NCBI GenBank assembly: GCA_023392795.1 | Contig: JAEWNJ010000130.1 | Span: 1 to 42,087 of the forward strand | DNA: 42,087 bases | Direction: 5' to 3' | Source of the DNA: Candidatus Cloacimonadota bacterium | Lineage (GTDB): Bacteria > Cloacimonadota > Cloacimonadia > Cloacimonadales > Cloacimonadaceae | Part shown: in pieces, positions 8,539 through 17,144 of the stretch | Position numbering within the stretch: position 1 is the first letter of the stretch | How the letters are laid out: the number at the start of each line of letters is the position of its first letter | Translations under genes and position numbers: made by a program | The notes under the pieces: model-generated | Seen by the model: only the letters and a program-made list of their open reading frames with translations | Databases searched by the model: none | What the model was told of the DNA's origin: nothing

Positions 8539-10604
8539 AAAGAAGACATAGAAGAGATTATAATAAGATGCTCAAGATCGCCGGTATCGCCGTGTGCATC
8601 ATCATCGGAATAGCCGTTGGTGTAGTGTGGTTTTACCGGGACGGACTGCCCCCCACTTCCGAACTGCGAAACTTCACGCTGCGCAGTGGTTCGGAAGTGT
8701 ATGACCGCAATGGCAAAATGATTCATCTCTTCGCGTTTGAAAAGCGTAAGCTGGTATCGCTGAGGGAATTGCCGCCTCATTTGGTGGACGCGCTGATCGT
8801 TGCCGAGGACAAGAACTTTTATAAACACTTTGGAGTGGACATTCTGGGAAACGTGAGGGCGATCCTGATCGATATCGTACGCTGGGATTTCTCCCAAGGC
8901 GCCAGCACCATCACTCAGCAGATGGCCAGAAACATGTTTTTGACCCTGGATAAGCGCATCTCACGCAAGATAAAGGAAGTCCTCCTGTCCATCCGAATTG
9001 AACGAGAATTTACCAAAGAAGAAATCCTGGAAATTTACTTTAACAAGATATTCTGGGGCGGCCAGATCCATGGAGTGGAAACCGCCGCACTATATTATTT
9101 TGGCAAGCATGCCAAGGATCTTACGCTGCCTGAATCTGCCACATTAGTCGGGATGATTCAGCGCCCCAATTACTTCGATCCCATCAAGCATCCTGACCGT
9201 GCATTGACCAGACGCAATCTGATCCTGGAACGGATGAAGAAAGCCAAAAAGCTGGACGAAGAAGAGTACCTGGCCGCCATCAAGACTCCACTACGGAACG
9301 CTGGCAGTTCCTATCGTCAATATGCGTCGGATTACTTCATTGAGCATATCAGGCTATATCTGGAACGCAAGTATGGCACAGAACGACTCTTTGAAGGCGG
9401 GCTCCGGATATACACCACTCTGGACCAGGATCTTTCCGTATATGCCGATTCTGTACTGAATCAGTACCTTACGGAGGTAGAAGGCCGGCACAACTATTCC
9501 AATAAATACGCATCAGTAAGTCCAAACGCCTTTGATATCAATACCAAATATCTGCAGGGCGGACTGGTATTGATGGAGAATAAAACTGGTTATGTGAGAG
9601 CTCTGATCGGTGGCAGGAACTTCACCCATAGCAAGTTTAACCGCATGACACAGGCTAAACGGCAGCCCGGTAGCTCCATTAAACCAGTTTACTACACCGC
9701 GGCCATCGAAAAGGGCTATACTCCTGCTACTGTGATCAACGACGCCCCCATCAGTTTGACCGGCGGAGACGGCAAGCAGTGGTCACCTCAAAACTATACC
9801 AAAAAGTACTACGGTTTCAGCCGGATGCGCACAGCACTCACCCATTCTTACAACCTTTGGGCAGTGAAAGCGGCGATCGATCTGGGGCTGGATGTGTTAT
9901 CCGATGCGTTTATGCGCTTTGGGATCAAACGTAGAGTGACAGATTATTCCGCCGCACTTGGAAGTTATGAAGTTACTCCCATCACTTTGATCTCTGGTTA
10001 TACCACTTTCCCCAATGGTGGATACCGTGTGAGCCCTGTGTTTATCACCAAGGTGGAAGACATCAATGGTAAGGTTCTGGAGCGGGGATACACCACTAAA
10101 ACCCAAGTAACCGATTCCGGCGTGGCATACATCATGACATCGATGCTCCAATCCGTCACATCATCAGGTACCGGAGCCGCGGCTCGAAACAACTATCACT
10201 GGCAAGTCGCGGGGAAAACCGGAACTTCCAGCGATCATCGTGATGCCTGGTTCATTGGTTTTAATCCCAAGTTCACTCTGGGGATATGGAATGGCTTCGA
10301 TAGCAATGCCACAGTGTCATCCAGTGCGGTTTGTGCCCCCATCTGGGGACGCATCATGACCAAATGCATCAGGCTGGATAACAAGGGTAAGCTTCCTGCG
10401 GCTGACGATCCGCGGTTTACCTTTTCCGTCCCAGAAGGCGTAGTAAGCCGTAAGATCAATTCCAGTACCGGTTTCCTGAGTAATAGCGAGGGCATGGATG
10501 AGTACTTTCTGGAGGATAACATTCCTCCTGCCATGTCCGATACTTTACGCTTCAATTTCTATCCCACGCGTTGGGGGTACAACGACGCTCAGGAATTGGA
10601 TTGA
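8535..10604 (+). CDS. mrcA: penicillin-binding protein 1A, bifunctional peptidoglycan synthase
   Basis: Class A penicillin-binding protein of 689 residues that polymerises and crosslinks peptidoglycan in the periplasm. A basic N-terminus precedes a single membrane anchor (about 13-33). The glycosyltransferase 51 domain (about 50-225) has catalytic Glu91 in Glu-Asp-Lys-Asn-Phe-Tyr-Lys-His-Phe-Gly and the motif Gln-Gly-Ala-Ser-Thr-Ile-Thr-Gln-Gln (121-129). The transpeptidase domain carries Ser380-Ser-Ile-Lys383, an Ser-Tyr-Asn triad, and Lys561-Thr-Gly-Thr-Ser. All catalytic residues are present, so it should be active and beta-lactam sensitive. It overlaps both neighbours by 4 bp. Confidence 0.95.
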   Translation: MKRRHRRDYNKMLKIAGIAVCIIIGIAVGVVWFYRDGLPPTSELRNFTLRSGSEVYDRNGKMIHLFAFEKRKLVSLRELPPHLVDALIVAEDKNFYKHFGVDILGNVRAILIDIVRWDFSQGASTITQQMARNMFLTLDKRISRKIKEVLLSIRIEREFTKEEILEIYFNKIFWGGQIHGVETAALYYFGKHAKDLTLPESATLVGMIQRPNYFDPIKHPDRALTRRNLILERMKKAKKLDEEEYLAAIKTPLRNAGSSYRQYASDYFIEHIRLYLERKYGTERLFEGGLRIYTTLDQDLSVYADSVLNQYLTEVEGRHNYSNKYASVSPNAFDINTKYLQGGLVLMENKTGYVRALIGGRNFTHSKFNRMTQAKRQPGSSIKPVYYTAAIEKGYTPATVINDAPISLTGGDGKQWSPQNYTKKYYGFSRMRTALTHSYNLWAVKAAIDLGLDVLSDAFMRFGIKRRVTDYSAALGSYEVTPITLISGYTTFPNGGYRVSPVFITKVEDINGKVLERGYTTKTQVTDSGVAYIMTSMLQSVTSSGTGAAARNNYHWQVAGKTGTSSDHRDAWFIGFNPKFTLGIWNGFDSNATVSSSAVCAPIWGRIMTKCIRLDNKGKLPAADDPRFTFSVPEGVVSRKINSSTGFLSNSEGMDEYFLEDNIPPAMSDTLRFNFYPTRWGYNDAQELD

Positions 10605-11770
10605 TCGGGGAACTGCTGTTCTGGGTTCTCTTAGCGCTCATCTGCAGCGGAGCGCTTACCTACATCGTGTTTGTAATCCGCTTCTATTTTGGCTGGAAGC
10701 GTTATAAAGCGACACATAACTATCGGAAAAAGCTGGTATCCGTGGTGGTGGTAGCGCGCAATGAAGCTGCCAACCTGCAGCGTTTGATGACCTGTCTCCT
10801 ATCTCAGGATTATCCCCAGGAACTATACGAGATCGTCTTTGCCGATGATGATTCTGAAGATGAGACTGCATCCATCATCCAGCGATACATTGACGCTGGG
10901 CACAAGGTAAGATACTTGAAAAGTACCGATCGGGAAAACTCCATCTCCCCGAAGAAAGTAGCGCTCAGCCGTGCCATCGACGCTGCTCAGGGAGAGATCA
11001 TTCTAACCACGGACGCGGATTGCATCGTTCCCTTCACCTGGATATCTAGCATGGTGGCCTGTTTCACAGACGACGTCAGCATGGTGGCGGGTTATTCACG
11101 TACCTTGATCCCCGTTTGGAGCAAAGCAAGCATCCTGCAGAAGTATGAACACCTGGATTTTGCCCTTACTTACATGGTTTTGGGCGGAGGCTACACACTG
11201 GGCAAAAGTTGGGCCTGCATCGGGCAGAATCTGGCATATAGAAAGTCTGCTTTCTATGATGTAGGTGGATTTGCCAAGATAGCTCATCTGATCAGTGGGG
11301 ACGACGTCAATCTGATGCAATTGATGCGTCGCAAAGGACACAAGATCATCTTCAATTTCTCATCCGCTTCCTTTACACATACTCATCCGGTAAAGAGCTG
11401 GAAGCAGCTGTTAAATCAGCGCAGCCGCTGGGCTTCAAACATGAAGTATCAGCTTACTTTCAATCCTGAGTTCTTTTTCATTCTCTTTTCCATGGCCTGC
11501 CTATATTGGGGCGGGCTGGTGATGATGCTGATCAATCTGCCTCTGGGTTTGATCATCTTTGCCTACCGCATCCTGATCGAAAACATCATGATCTCCTACA
11601 GCCGCAAGCATTTTGGAATTAGTTCCCGGATGCTGGGCTTCTACCCGCTGTGGCTGATCATCCAGACCTTTTTTCTGGTATTTACCATGATCATGGGCCA
11701 GTTTGGCTTTTTTGTCTGGCATGGTAAACGCCCCCCAAAAGGAGTGTCAAATGCAGCTCGTAATCTTTGA
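10601..11770 (+). CDS. membrane-bound family 2 glycosyltransferase
   Basis: Processive-type GT-A glycosyltransferase of 389 residues. An N-terminal helix (about 2-25) is followed by a catalytic domain with Asn-Glu-Ala-Ala-Asn, Asp-Asp-Asp-Ser-Glu-Asp, Thr-Asp-Ala-Asp-Cys, Ser-Gly-Asp-Asp-Val-Asn and the Gln-Arg-Ser-Arg-Trp (QxxRW) motif, then about three C-terminal helices. It would transfer sugars from nucleotide donors at the inner membrane; donor and product are unknown. Two TTG starts are possible. The one at 10601 has an AGGA site 6 bases upstream and a TTGA overlap with the PBP1A stop. The one at 10571 has no site and would overlap PBP1A by 34 bp. I choose 10601. Confidence 0.88.
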   Translation: MIGELLFWVLLALICSGALTYIVFVIRFYFGWKRYKATHNYRKKLVSVVVVARNEAANLQRLMTCLLSQDYPQELYEIVFADDDSEDETASIIQRYIDAGHKVRYLKSTDRENSISPKKVALSRAIDAAQGEIILTTDADCIVPFTWISSMVACFTDDVSMVAGYSRTLIPVWSKASILQKYEHLDFALTYMVLGGGYTLGKSWACIGQNLAYRKSAFYDVGGFAKIAHLISGDDVNLMQLMRRKGHKIIFNFSSASFTHTHPVKSWKQLLNQRSRWASNMKYQLTFNPEFFFILFSMACLYWGGLVMMLINLPLGLIIFAYRILIENIMISYSRKHFGISSRMLGFYPLWLIIQTFFLVFTMIMGQFGFFVWHGKRPPKGVSNAARNL

Positions 11771-12941
11771 TGATAATTATCACAAGTCCTTCTATCCCAT
11801 TACCCTCACCCGTGTGGTGGGAGATGTGCGTTGTGGCATCCTCAAGCTGCGTCAACGCCTGGAATACCTCTTTGGTGACCAGGGTTCCAGCTATATAATG
11901 GAACCCAGACTGGAAAAACTGTACTGTGAGCGACATCTGGATTGGGAGATCAATGCGCCAGATCAAGGCATCAAGCTCTATGTAAACTCCCGTTTGGTGG
12001 TAAATGATGAGGCAATCCGCGCCATCAAAGAATTGGGAACCAATCAGGCTTTACTAAGTGGCGATCAGATTGTAGCTCTTTGCACCAGTGTAAAGCTAGA
12101 GTTTGACTTTACTCTGCCCAAGGCAGTAGAGTCCATTGAATGCAGCGTGGCTCTGTATCAGCACCTGCCCGAAGTGGTGCATGATAATCCCCGGATGATT
12201 ACTTGGGATTTTGAAAACATCTTTTATGAAGAGGATAACTTTTTTGAAACGGAACCAGGGGTGCATGTGCTGAATCCCTACAGAATCTGGATTGCCGAAG
12301 ATGTTAGTTTGGCCCCAAACGTGGTCTTAGACGCGACTGACGGACCCATTGTGATCGATGAGGGTGCCAAAGTGATGGCAAACAGCGTGATCTGCGGACC
12401 CACCTACATCGGAAAGAAGAGCGTGATCAAGATAGGCGCCAAGATCTATGGCGGAGTGAGCATCGGTCCAGTCTGCAAAGTAGGCGGCGAAGTGGAAGGC
12501 AGCATCTTTCAGGCTTATACAAACAAGCAGCACGACGGTTTTCTGGGGCATTCCTACCTCGGTGAATGGGTAAATCTGGGCGCTGATACAAACAACAGTG
12601 ACTTGAAGAATACATATCGAAACGTCAATGTGTACAATTACAGAATAACCGACAAAATGGATTCCGGGACTTGCTTTATGGGCTGCATTATCGGAGATCA
12701 CAGCAAGACCGGTATCAACACATCCTTGAATACTGGAGTGGTAATCGGGATAGGATGCAACGTCTATGGACCTGGTTTGTTTGCCGGTTTCATACCCAGC
12801 TTTTCTTGGGGCGAAGCTGATTCCTTGACAGAATATCGATATCCAGCCTTTTGCAATACAGCATCCATCGTGAAGAAACGCAGAAACCTGGAGCTGAGTA
12901 GCGCCGAGATGGAGCTATACGAAATGTTATCTGGAGAATAA
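11751..12941 (+). CDS. alternative GlmU-like sugar nucleotidyltransferase / acetyltransferase
   Basis: Protein of 396 residues resembling the alternative GlmU family best known from Bacteroidetes, thought to make UDP-GlcNAc from glucosamine 1-phosphate. The N-terminal part (1 to about 190) is the divergent nucleotidyltransferase, opening with Met-Gln-Leu-Val-Ile-Phe-Asp-Asp. The C-terminal part (about 195-370) is a left-handed beta-helix of hexapeptide repeats containing His-Asp-Gly-Phe-Leu-Gly-His-Ser and Gly-Ala-Asp-Thr-Asn-Asn-Ser-Asp-Leu-Lys-Asn, both family hallmarks. The ATG at 11751 has an AGGAG site 7 bases upstream; an earlier in-frame ATG at 11703 would overlap the glycosyltransferase far more. 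It fits the operon as precursor supply for peptidoglycan. Activity is inferred. Confidence 0.85.
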   Translation: MQLVIFDDNYHKSFYPITLTRVVGDVRCGILKLRQRLEYLFGDQGSSYIMEPRLEKLYCERHLDWEINAPDQGIKLYVNSRLVVNDEAIRAIKELGTNQALLSGDQIVALCTSVKLEFDFTLPKAVESIECSVALYQHLPEVVHDNPRMITWDFENIFYEEDNFFETEPGVHVLNPYRIWIAEDVSLAPNVVLDATDGPIVIDEGAKVMANSVICGPTYIGKKSVIKIGAKIYGGVSIGPVCKVGGEVEGSIFQAYTNKQHDGFLGHSYLGEWVNLGADTNNSDLKNTYRNVNVYNYRITDKMDSGTCFMGCIIGDHSKTGINTSLNTGVVIGIGCNVYGPGLFAGFIPSFSWGEADSLTEYRYPAFCNTASIVKKRRNLELSSAEMELYEMLSGE

Positions 12942-12944
12942 TAC

Positions 12945-13784
12945 ATGCAAGACTATATAGAAGTGGAGTTTCGCAGTGGCCGCATGGGATACTACCTGAA
13001 TCCTGATGCCATGCCCATCGAACCTGAAGATCTCATCGTAGTGGAGGTTGAACGCGGCGAGGATATCGCCCAGATAGTGCACATGGCTGTCCCCCGCGAA
13101 GAAAGTGACGTTCTATCCGGCAATCGGATATACAAGATCCTGCGCAAAGCAAGTGATTCCGACATAGAAAAGATGAATAGCATCAGCCAGGAAGAAGAAA
13201 AGGCGGCTCGCACTTTCAATGACCTTCTGCTGCGCTACCCCTTTGAGATGAAGCTGATCGAAACCATCTATCAATTCGACGGCAACAAGCTGACCTTCTT
13301 TTTCACCGCGGATGGCAGGATCGATTTCCGGGTATTTGTACGTGAATTGGCCACCATTTTCCGCACCCGCATCGAACTGCACCAAACCACCGGTCGCGAT
13401 GAAGCCAAACGCCTGGGCGGTTTTGGCATGTGTGGGAGTCAATACTGTTGCAGCAGTTTCCTCAAACGCTTCAATCAAGTTACCATCAAAATGGCCAAAG
13501 ATCAGAATCTGGCTGGGAACCTATCTAAAATATCCGGGCCCTGCGGACGCTTGCTGTGCTGTCTGAACTTCGAAGAGGATTTCTATGTGGAAGAAGGCAG
13601 AGATTTTCCCATCATCGGCACCTGCGTAACATACAAGGGAGATAAAGCGATGGTCTTTCGCATCGACGTGCTGGCCAAAAAGATCTATCTTTCCACTGAA
13701 GATCAGGGTATTGCCGAATTGAATCCCGATGAATACAGCACACTACCGGTGATCAGTGTCCCGGATATTGAGACATGCGAGTAA
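12945..13784 (+). CDS. ricT: PSP1-domain protein, RicT/YaaT-like
   Basis: Protein of 279 residues with the PSP1 C-terminal domain. The conserved Cys-rich block is at about residues 155-207: Gly-Gly-Phe-Gly-Met-Cys-Gly-Ser-Gln-Tyr-Cys-Cys, then Ile-Ser-Gly-Pro-Cys-Gly-Arg-Leu-Leu-Cys-Cys-Leu. In Bacillus subtilis RicT is part of a Fe-S-containing complex that affects RNase Y-dependent RNA processing; in other phyla the role is unclear. A GGAG site lies about 7 bases before the ATG, only three bases after the preceding gene. It overlaps rlmN by 10 bp. The cysteines probably bind an Fe-S cluster, by family analogy. Confidence 0.9.
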   Translation: MQDYIEVEFRSGRMGYYLNPDAMPIEPEDLIVVEVERGEDIAQIVHMAVPREESDVLSGNRIYKILRKASDSDIEKMNSISQEEEKAARTFNDLLLRYPFEMKLIETIYQFDGNKLTFFFTADGRIDFRVFVRELATIFRTRIELHQTTGRDEAKRLGGFGMCGSQYCCSSFLKRFNQVTIKMAKDQNLAGNLSKISGPCGRLLCCLNFEEDFYVEEGRDFPIIGTCVTYKGDKAMVFRIDVLAKKIYLSTEDQGIAELNPDEYSTLPVISVPDIETCE

Positions 13785-14794
13785 ACATCTTTTCCCAGAG
13801 TTCCAGCGAGATTAAAGCCGTAATCATGAAAGCATATCCTGCCTTCCGGCATCGGCAGCTGATGCACTGGCTCTATGTGAAACAGGTGTATAACCCGGAA
13901 GAGATGACGGATCTCCCCATCGATTTTAAGGTGTTTATCACTCAGCAATACAGCTTTTCTCTCCCCCTCATCGATAAAGAGGACAAAGCTGATGACGGTA
14001 GCATCAAATACTGCTTGCTGCTGGAAGACGGTGCTAAGATCGAGATGGTGATGATCCCCGATCAAGACAAAAAGAACACGCTTTGCGTATCATCACAGGT
14101 AGGTTGTGCCCGTTCCTGCAGCTTTTGTGCCACCGGCAGATTGGGACTAAGGCGCAATCTGGAAACCCATGAGATCGTGGGACAAATCATGCTGGCAATG
14201 GCTCAAAGCCCCCTCCCTAGAGTTACAAACATCGTATTTATGGGCATGGGCGAACCCCTGGATAATCTGCCCACGGTGCTAAAGACGCTCACCATCATTC
14301 AAGCCCACGATACTATTGCATTCAGCCCCAGACGAACTACGGTATCCACTTGTGGTGTGATTCCCGGGATAATCGCTCTGGCTGATAGCGGAGTGAAATG
14401 CAAGCTTGCTGTATCGCTAAACTCCGCCATTGACGAGATCCGCAGCACCTTGATGCCCATAAACCGGACTTATCCGTTGATTAGCCTGAAGAATGCCCTG
14501 GTGTACTACCTGAGCCGGAGCAGTTTTCGCGTCACTTTCGAATACATTTTAATCCCGGATGTAAATATGAGCGCTGCCGACATCAAAGCCTTGCGCAAGT
14601 TCACAGGCGATCTTTCCTGTAAGATCAATTTTATCCCTTACAATCCCGTGCCCCAGCTACCCTACCGAAAACCTGAGAAGCTGGAAATTGAGAAGTTTAT
14701 GACCGCCGCTCAGAGCATCAATCAGGCCATCACTCTGCGACGCAGCCGCGGCTCTGATATATCAGGTGCCTGTGGCCAATTGGCCGGTTCTTAA
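13775..14794 (+). CDS. rlmN: 23S rRNA (A2503-C2) / tRNA (A37-C2) methyltransferase RlmN
   Basis: Radical-SAM enzyme of 339 residues that methylates C2 of A2503 in 23S rRNA, and A37 of some tRNAs. The Fe-S cluster motif is Cys111-x3-Cys115-x2-Cys118 in Cys-Ala-Arg-Ser-Cys-Ser-Phe-Cys-Ala-Thr-Gly. The methyl-carrier cysteine is Cys333 in Gly-Ala-Cys-Gly-Gln-Leu near the C-terminus. The Gly-Met-Gly-Glu-Pro-Leu-Asp-Asn motif is also present. Length is slightly below the E. coli enzyme because the N-terminal region is short. The ATG overlaps ricT by 10 bp. The Cfr resistance enzyme is related, but the length and neighbours fit the housekeeping RlmN. Confidence 0.94.
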   Translation: MRVNIFSQSSSEIKAVIMKAYPAFRHRQLMHWLYVKQVYNPEEMTDLPIDFKVFITQQYSFSLPLIDKEDKADDGSIKYCLLLEDGAKIEMVMIPDQDKKNTLCVSSQVGCARSCSFCATGRLGLRRNLETHEIVGQIMLAMAQSPLPRVTNIVFMGMGEPLDNLPTVLKTLTIIQAHDTIAFSPRRTTVSTCGVIPGIIALADSGVKCKLAVSLNSAIDEIRSTLMPINRTYPLISLKNALVYYLSRSSFRVTFEYILIPDVNMSAADIKALRKFTGDLSCKINFIPYNPVPQLPYRKPEKLEIEKFMTAAQSINQAITLRRSRGSDISGACGQLAGS

Positions 14795-14805
14795 AGGAGA
14801 CAGTT

Positions 14806-15579
14806 ATGAAAAGCATTCCAGACATTGCAAGAGAATACTTTCCCAGCCAGCAGATCTGCCGCTGTGGCGGAGCTCACCACATCTGTTTGCATTGCGCCAA
14901 ATGCCGCGCCGATGAACCCGATGAACTCTACGACCCCGCCAAAGGCATTGCCTCCATCATCGATGCCACGGTTCTCAAGGCCGATGCCACAGACGATGAT
15001 ATAGCCAAGCTCTGCGCTATGGCCGCCGAACATCATACAGCCTCAGTGTGCATCAATTCCCACTTTATACCCTACGCCCGGAAAATCCTGGATGGCGCCG
15101 TGAAGACCTGCACAGTGATCAATTTTCCCCTGGGGGCCGGCAGCCGAAAAGCCGTAAAGAAAGAAGCTAAAGCAGTGATTGAATCCGGAATCGATGAACT
15201 GGATATGGTCCAAAACCTGGCGGCTCTCAGAAGCGGGGACTGGCAGATGGCGATGGAAACCATCAAGTCAGTTGCCATACAATGCCTGGAAAACTCCGTA
15301 CTGCTAAAGGTGATCATCGAAACCTGCTATCTTACCAGGGAACAGCTCATTCTCAGCTGCCTGATCAGTAAAAAAGCAGGAGCCAAATTCGTAAAAACAT
15401 CCACAGGTTTCGGCAGTGCCGGAGCAAAACCAGAGGACATCGCTCTGATGCGAGAAGTTGTGGGACCCAAGTTTGGGGTGAAAGCTAGCGGCGGAATCCG
15501 GGACCAGGAGAGCGCTAGCAAGATGATCGAAGCAGGCGCGAACCGCATCGGCGCCAGCAGCGTTTCTGCTCTGCTCTGA
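14806..15579 (+). CDS. deoC: deoxyribose-phosphate aldolase with Cys-rich N-terminal extension
   Basis: Class I aldolase of 257 residues that splits 2-deoxyribose 5-phosphate into glyceraldehyde 3-phosphate and acetaldehyde in deoxynucleoside catabolism. The Schiff-base lysine is Lys197 in Val-Lys-Thr-Ser-Thr-Gly-Phe; Lys226 in Val-Lys-Ala-Ser-Gly-Gly and Asp133 in Glu-Leu-Asp-Met-Val complete the active site. The barrel begins near residue 45. Before it sits an unusual extension with Cys18, Cys20, His24, His25, Cys27, His29, Cys30 and Cys33, which looks like a metal site. The start is firm: AAAGGAGA lies 7 bases before the ATG, so the extension is translated. It lies 11 bp after rlmN and 20 bp before thyX. 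Confidence 0.93.
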   Translation: MKSIPDIAREYFPSQQICRCGGAHHICLHCAKCRADEPDELYDPAKGIASIIDATVLKADATDDDIAKLCAMAAEHHTASVCINSHFIPYARKILDGAVKTCTVINFPLGAGSRKAVKKEAKAVIESGIDELDMVQNLAALRSGDWQMAMETIKSVAIQCLENSVLLKVIIETCYLTREQLILSCLISKKAGAKFVKTSTGFGSAGAKPEDIALMREVVGPKFGVKASGGIRDQESASKMIEAGANRIGASSVSALL

Positions 15580-15599
15580 ATGGGGATAATCGTAGTACT

Positions 15600-17006
15600 A
15601 TGAAACTTCTCATTGCCGGATACAACATCGATAAAAGCCTGATCGACCGCCTAAACGATAAAACCGCCACTCCGGAAGTGATCTCTGCCGCATATGCCAG
15701 AATCAGCCGCAGCCAGAAGAGTGTACATGAATTGCGCAAGGAAGCCCTTCAGGAAGTGGAAAAAGCCCGCTCCTCCAATACCAGCATCATCTTTGAAATG
15801 GGTCACGCCTCCGTGGCTGAACATGCCGTCTTCAATCTGGACCTGATTGATGTATCCCGATATCTCACTGAGCTTGTGCAGCGTAGCCGCCTGGTATCTT
15901 TTACCGAGAAATCCCAGCGCTATGTCACTTTTTCTTCAGACTACGTAATCCCGGAGGAGCTGAATGATTACCCCGGGCTCAAGAAAAAGTATAAAGCCTA
16001 CATGAAGAGCCTGTTCTCGGAGTATGAAAGCTCTTACAAATTACTTTGCGATTACTATGCAGAGCGCGACACAAAGATGAAGAAGCGGGATTTGGAATGC
16101 AAAGCCAAGGAAGATGCCCGCTACATCCTGCCCTTGGCTACCAAAACTCAGATGGGCATCACCATCAATGCCCGCAATATTGAAGCCTTACTGCGTCGCC
16201 TCTCTGCCGCACCCGGAGCCGAAGCCCGTACGTGCAAGGATCTCCTGTTCAAAGAAGTATCCGCCATCAGCCCATCTCTGATCCGTTACACCGAACCTGA
16301 TGGCTTCACGGGAACTGTCAATCCCGACGCCGTCGGCTTTAGCGGCTTTTTACAACAAGAACTGCCCTGGCTGGCCTTGCTGGATCTAGAAACAAAAGTG
16401 AAGCTGATTTCTGCCTCCAACCATGCCGACGACCGCATTCTGACTGCTCTGATCTACAGCCGTGGGGAACTGAGCTACAGCGATACCTGCGAAACGGTAT
16501 CCAGCCTTCCCAAGCTAAAGAAGACCCAGCTTTGGCATCAACTCTTTACCGGCCTGAAAAGCTGGCACAAAATGCCCCGCGCTTTCGAGACTGTGGAATT
16601 CGAATTTGAGATTAGCATGAGCGAATGCTGCTGGGCACAATTTAAACGGCACCGTCAATGCACTTTGATCAAGAAAGCCGGCAATCCGGGAATCATTATG
16701 CTACCCCCGGCAATCACCCAAATCAAACGCAAAAAGATCTGGGAAAAGATACAGCGCGAAGGAATTGAACTTGCCGATGCCTTGCCCACTTCCCTGGCTC
16801 ACTTAAGACCTTATCTGAATCTAAACGCAACTCCCGTAAAGGTATACGCCAAGATGAACCTTCGCGAAATATACCACTTCGTGCGCCTTAGAAGTGACGC
16901 CCATGCTCAATGGGAAATCCGGGAAATCTCGGATGTCATCTGCGATATTGCCAAACAACACGCACCTCATGCCGCATCCAAACTTTGCGGAAAAAGCGAT
17001 TTCTGA
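15600..17006 (+). CDS. thyX: tandem (double-length) FAD-dependent thymidylate synthase
   Basis: Protein of 468 residues, about twice the usual 220-250 of ThyX, which makes dTMP from dUMP using FAD. Two ThyX-like halves can be read. The first (about 1-225) has Arg95-Ser-Arg-x-x-Ser100-x-Thr-Glu103-x-Ser105-x-Arg107, matching the motif RHRxxSxNExSxR except for His-to-Ser and Asn-to-Thr changes, and later Thr-Ile-Asn-Ala-Arg-Asn. The second (about 260-468) has Arg350-His-Arg-Gln-x-Thr but lacks the rest of the motif. It keeps the C-terminal Asn-Leu-Arg-Glu-Ile-x-His-Phe-x-x-Leu-Arg and Ala-Gln-Trp-Glu-Ile-Arg-Glu motif. The halves may have divided the active-site residues. The ribosome site before the ATG is weak (GGGGAT, about 12 bases away). 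Confidence 0.88.
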   Translation: MKLLIAGYNIDKSLIDRLNDKTATPEVISAAYARISRSQKSVHELRKEALQEVEKARSSNTSIIFEMGHASVAEHAVFNLDLIDVSRYLTELVQRSRLVSFTEKSQRYVTFSSDYVIPEELNDYPGLKKKYKAYMKSLFSEYESSYKLLCDYYAERDTKMKKRDLECKAKEDARYILPLATKTQMGITINARNIEALLRRLSAAPGAEARTCKDLLFKEVSAISPSLIRYTEPDGFTGTVNPDAVGFSGFLQQELPWLALLDLETKVKLISASNHADDRILTALIYSRGELSYSDTCETVSSLPKLKKTQLWHQLFTGLKSWHKMPRAFETVEFEFEISMSECCWAQFKRHRQCTLIKKAGNPGIIMLPPAITQIKRKKIWEKIQREGIELADALPTSLAHLRPYLNLNATPVKVYAKMNLREIYHFVRLRSDAHAQWEIREISDVICDIAKQHAPHAASKLCGKSDF

Positions 17007-17017
17007 GCAGAACGCTG

Positions 17018-17046
17018 TTGACATAAAACGGCACAGAAAATCTATG
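17018..17046 (+). promoter_or_regulatory. possible promoter for tRNA-Arg
   Basis: A perfect TTGACA (17018-17023) starts 44 bases before the tRNA. At 17-bp spacing the -10 position reads TCTATG, only three of six matches, so the assignment is weak. It could let the tRNA and uup be transcribed apart from the long upstream operon. Confidence 0.3.
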
Positions 17047-17061
17047 GACTTTACTATCTGC

Positions 17062-17138
17062 GTCCCTGTAGCTCAGCTGGATAGAGTGGCACCCTCCGAA
17101 GGTGAAGGTCAGGCGTTCGAATCGCCTCAGGGACGCCA
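17062..17138 (+). tRNA. tRNA-Arg, anticodon CCG
   Basis: A full cloverleaf folds by eye. The acceptor stem GTCCCTG pairs with CAGGGAC, and the D stem GCTC pairs with GAGT. The anticodon arm has loop CTCCGAA with anticodon CCG, reading Arg codon CGG; its outermost pair (position 27-43) is a G-A mismatch. The variable loop is short. The T arm is AGGCG, loop TTCGAAT, CGCCT. The discriminator is G (17135) and CCA is encoded (17136-17138). The ABC-F start codon lies only six bases after the CCA. Confidence 0.96.
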
Positions 17139-17144
17139 TTGAAT

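Noticed and set aside
13775..14794. Cfr-type antibiotic resistance methyltransferase
   Set aside because: Motifs, length and housekeeping neighbours fit RlmN better.
16894..17142. Open frame spanning the end of thyX and the tRNA
   Set aside because: It reads straight through tRNA-Arg and has no family features.
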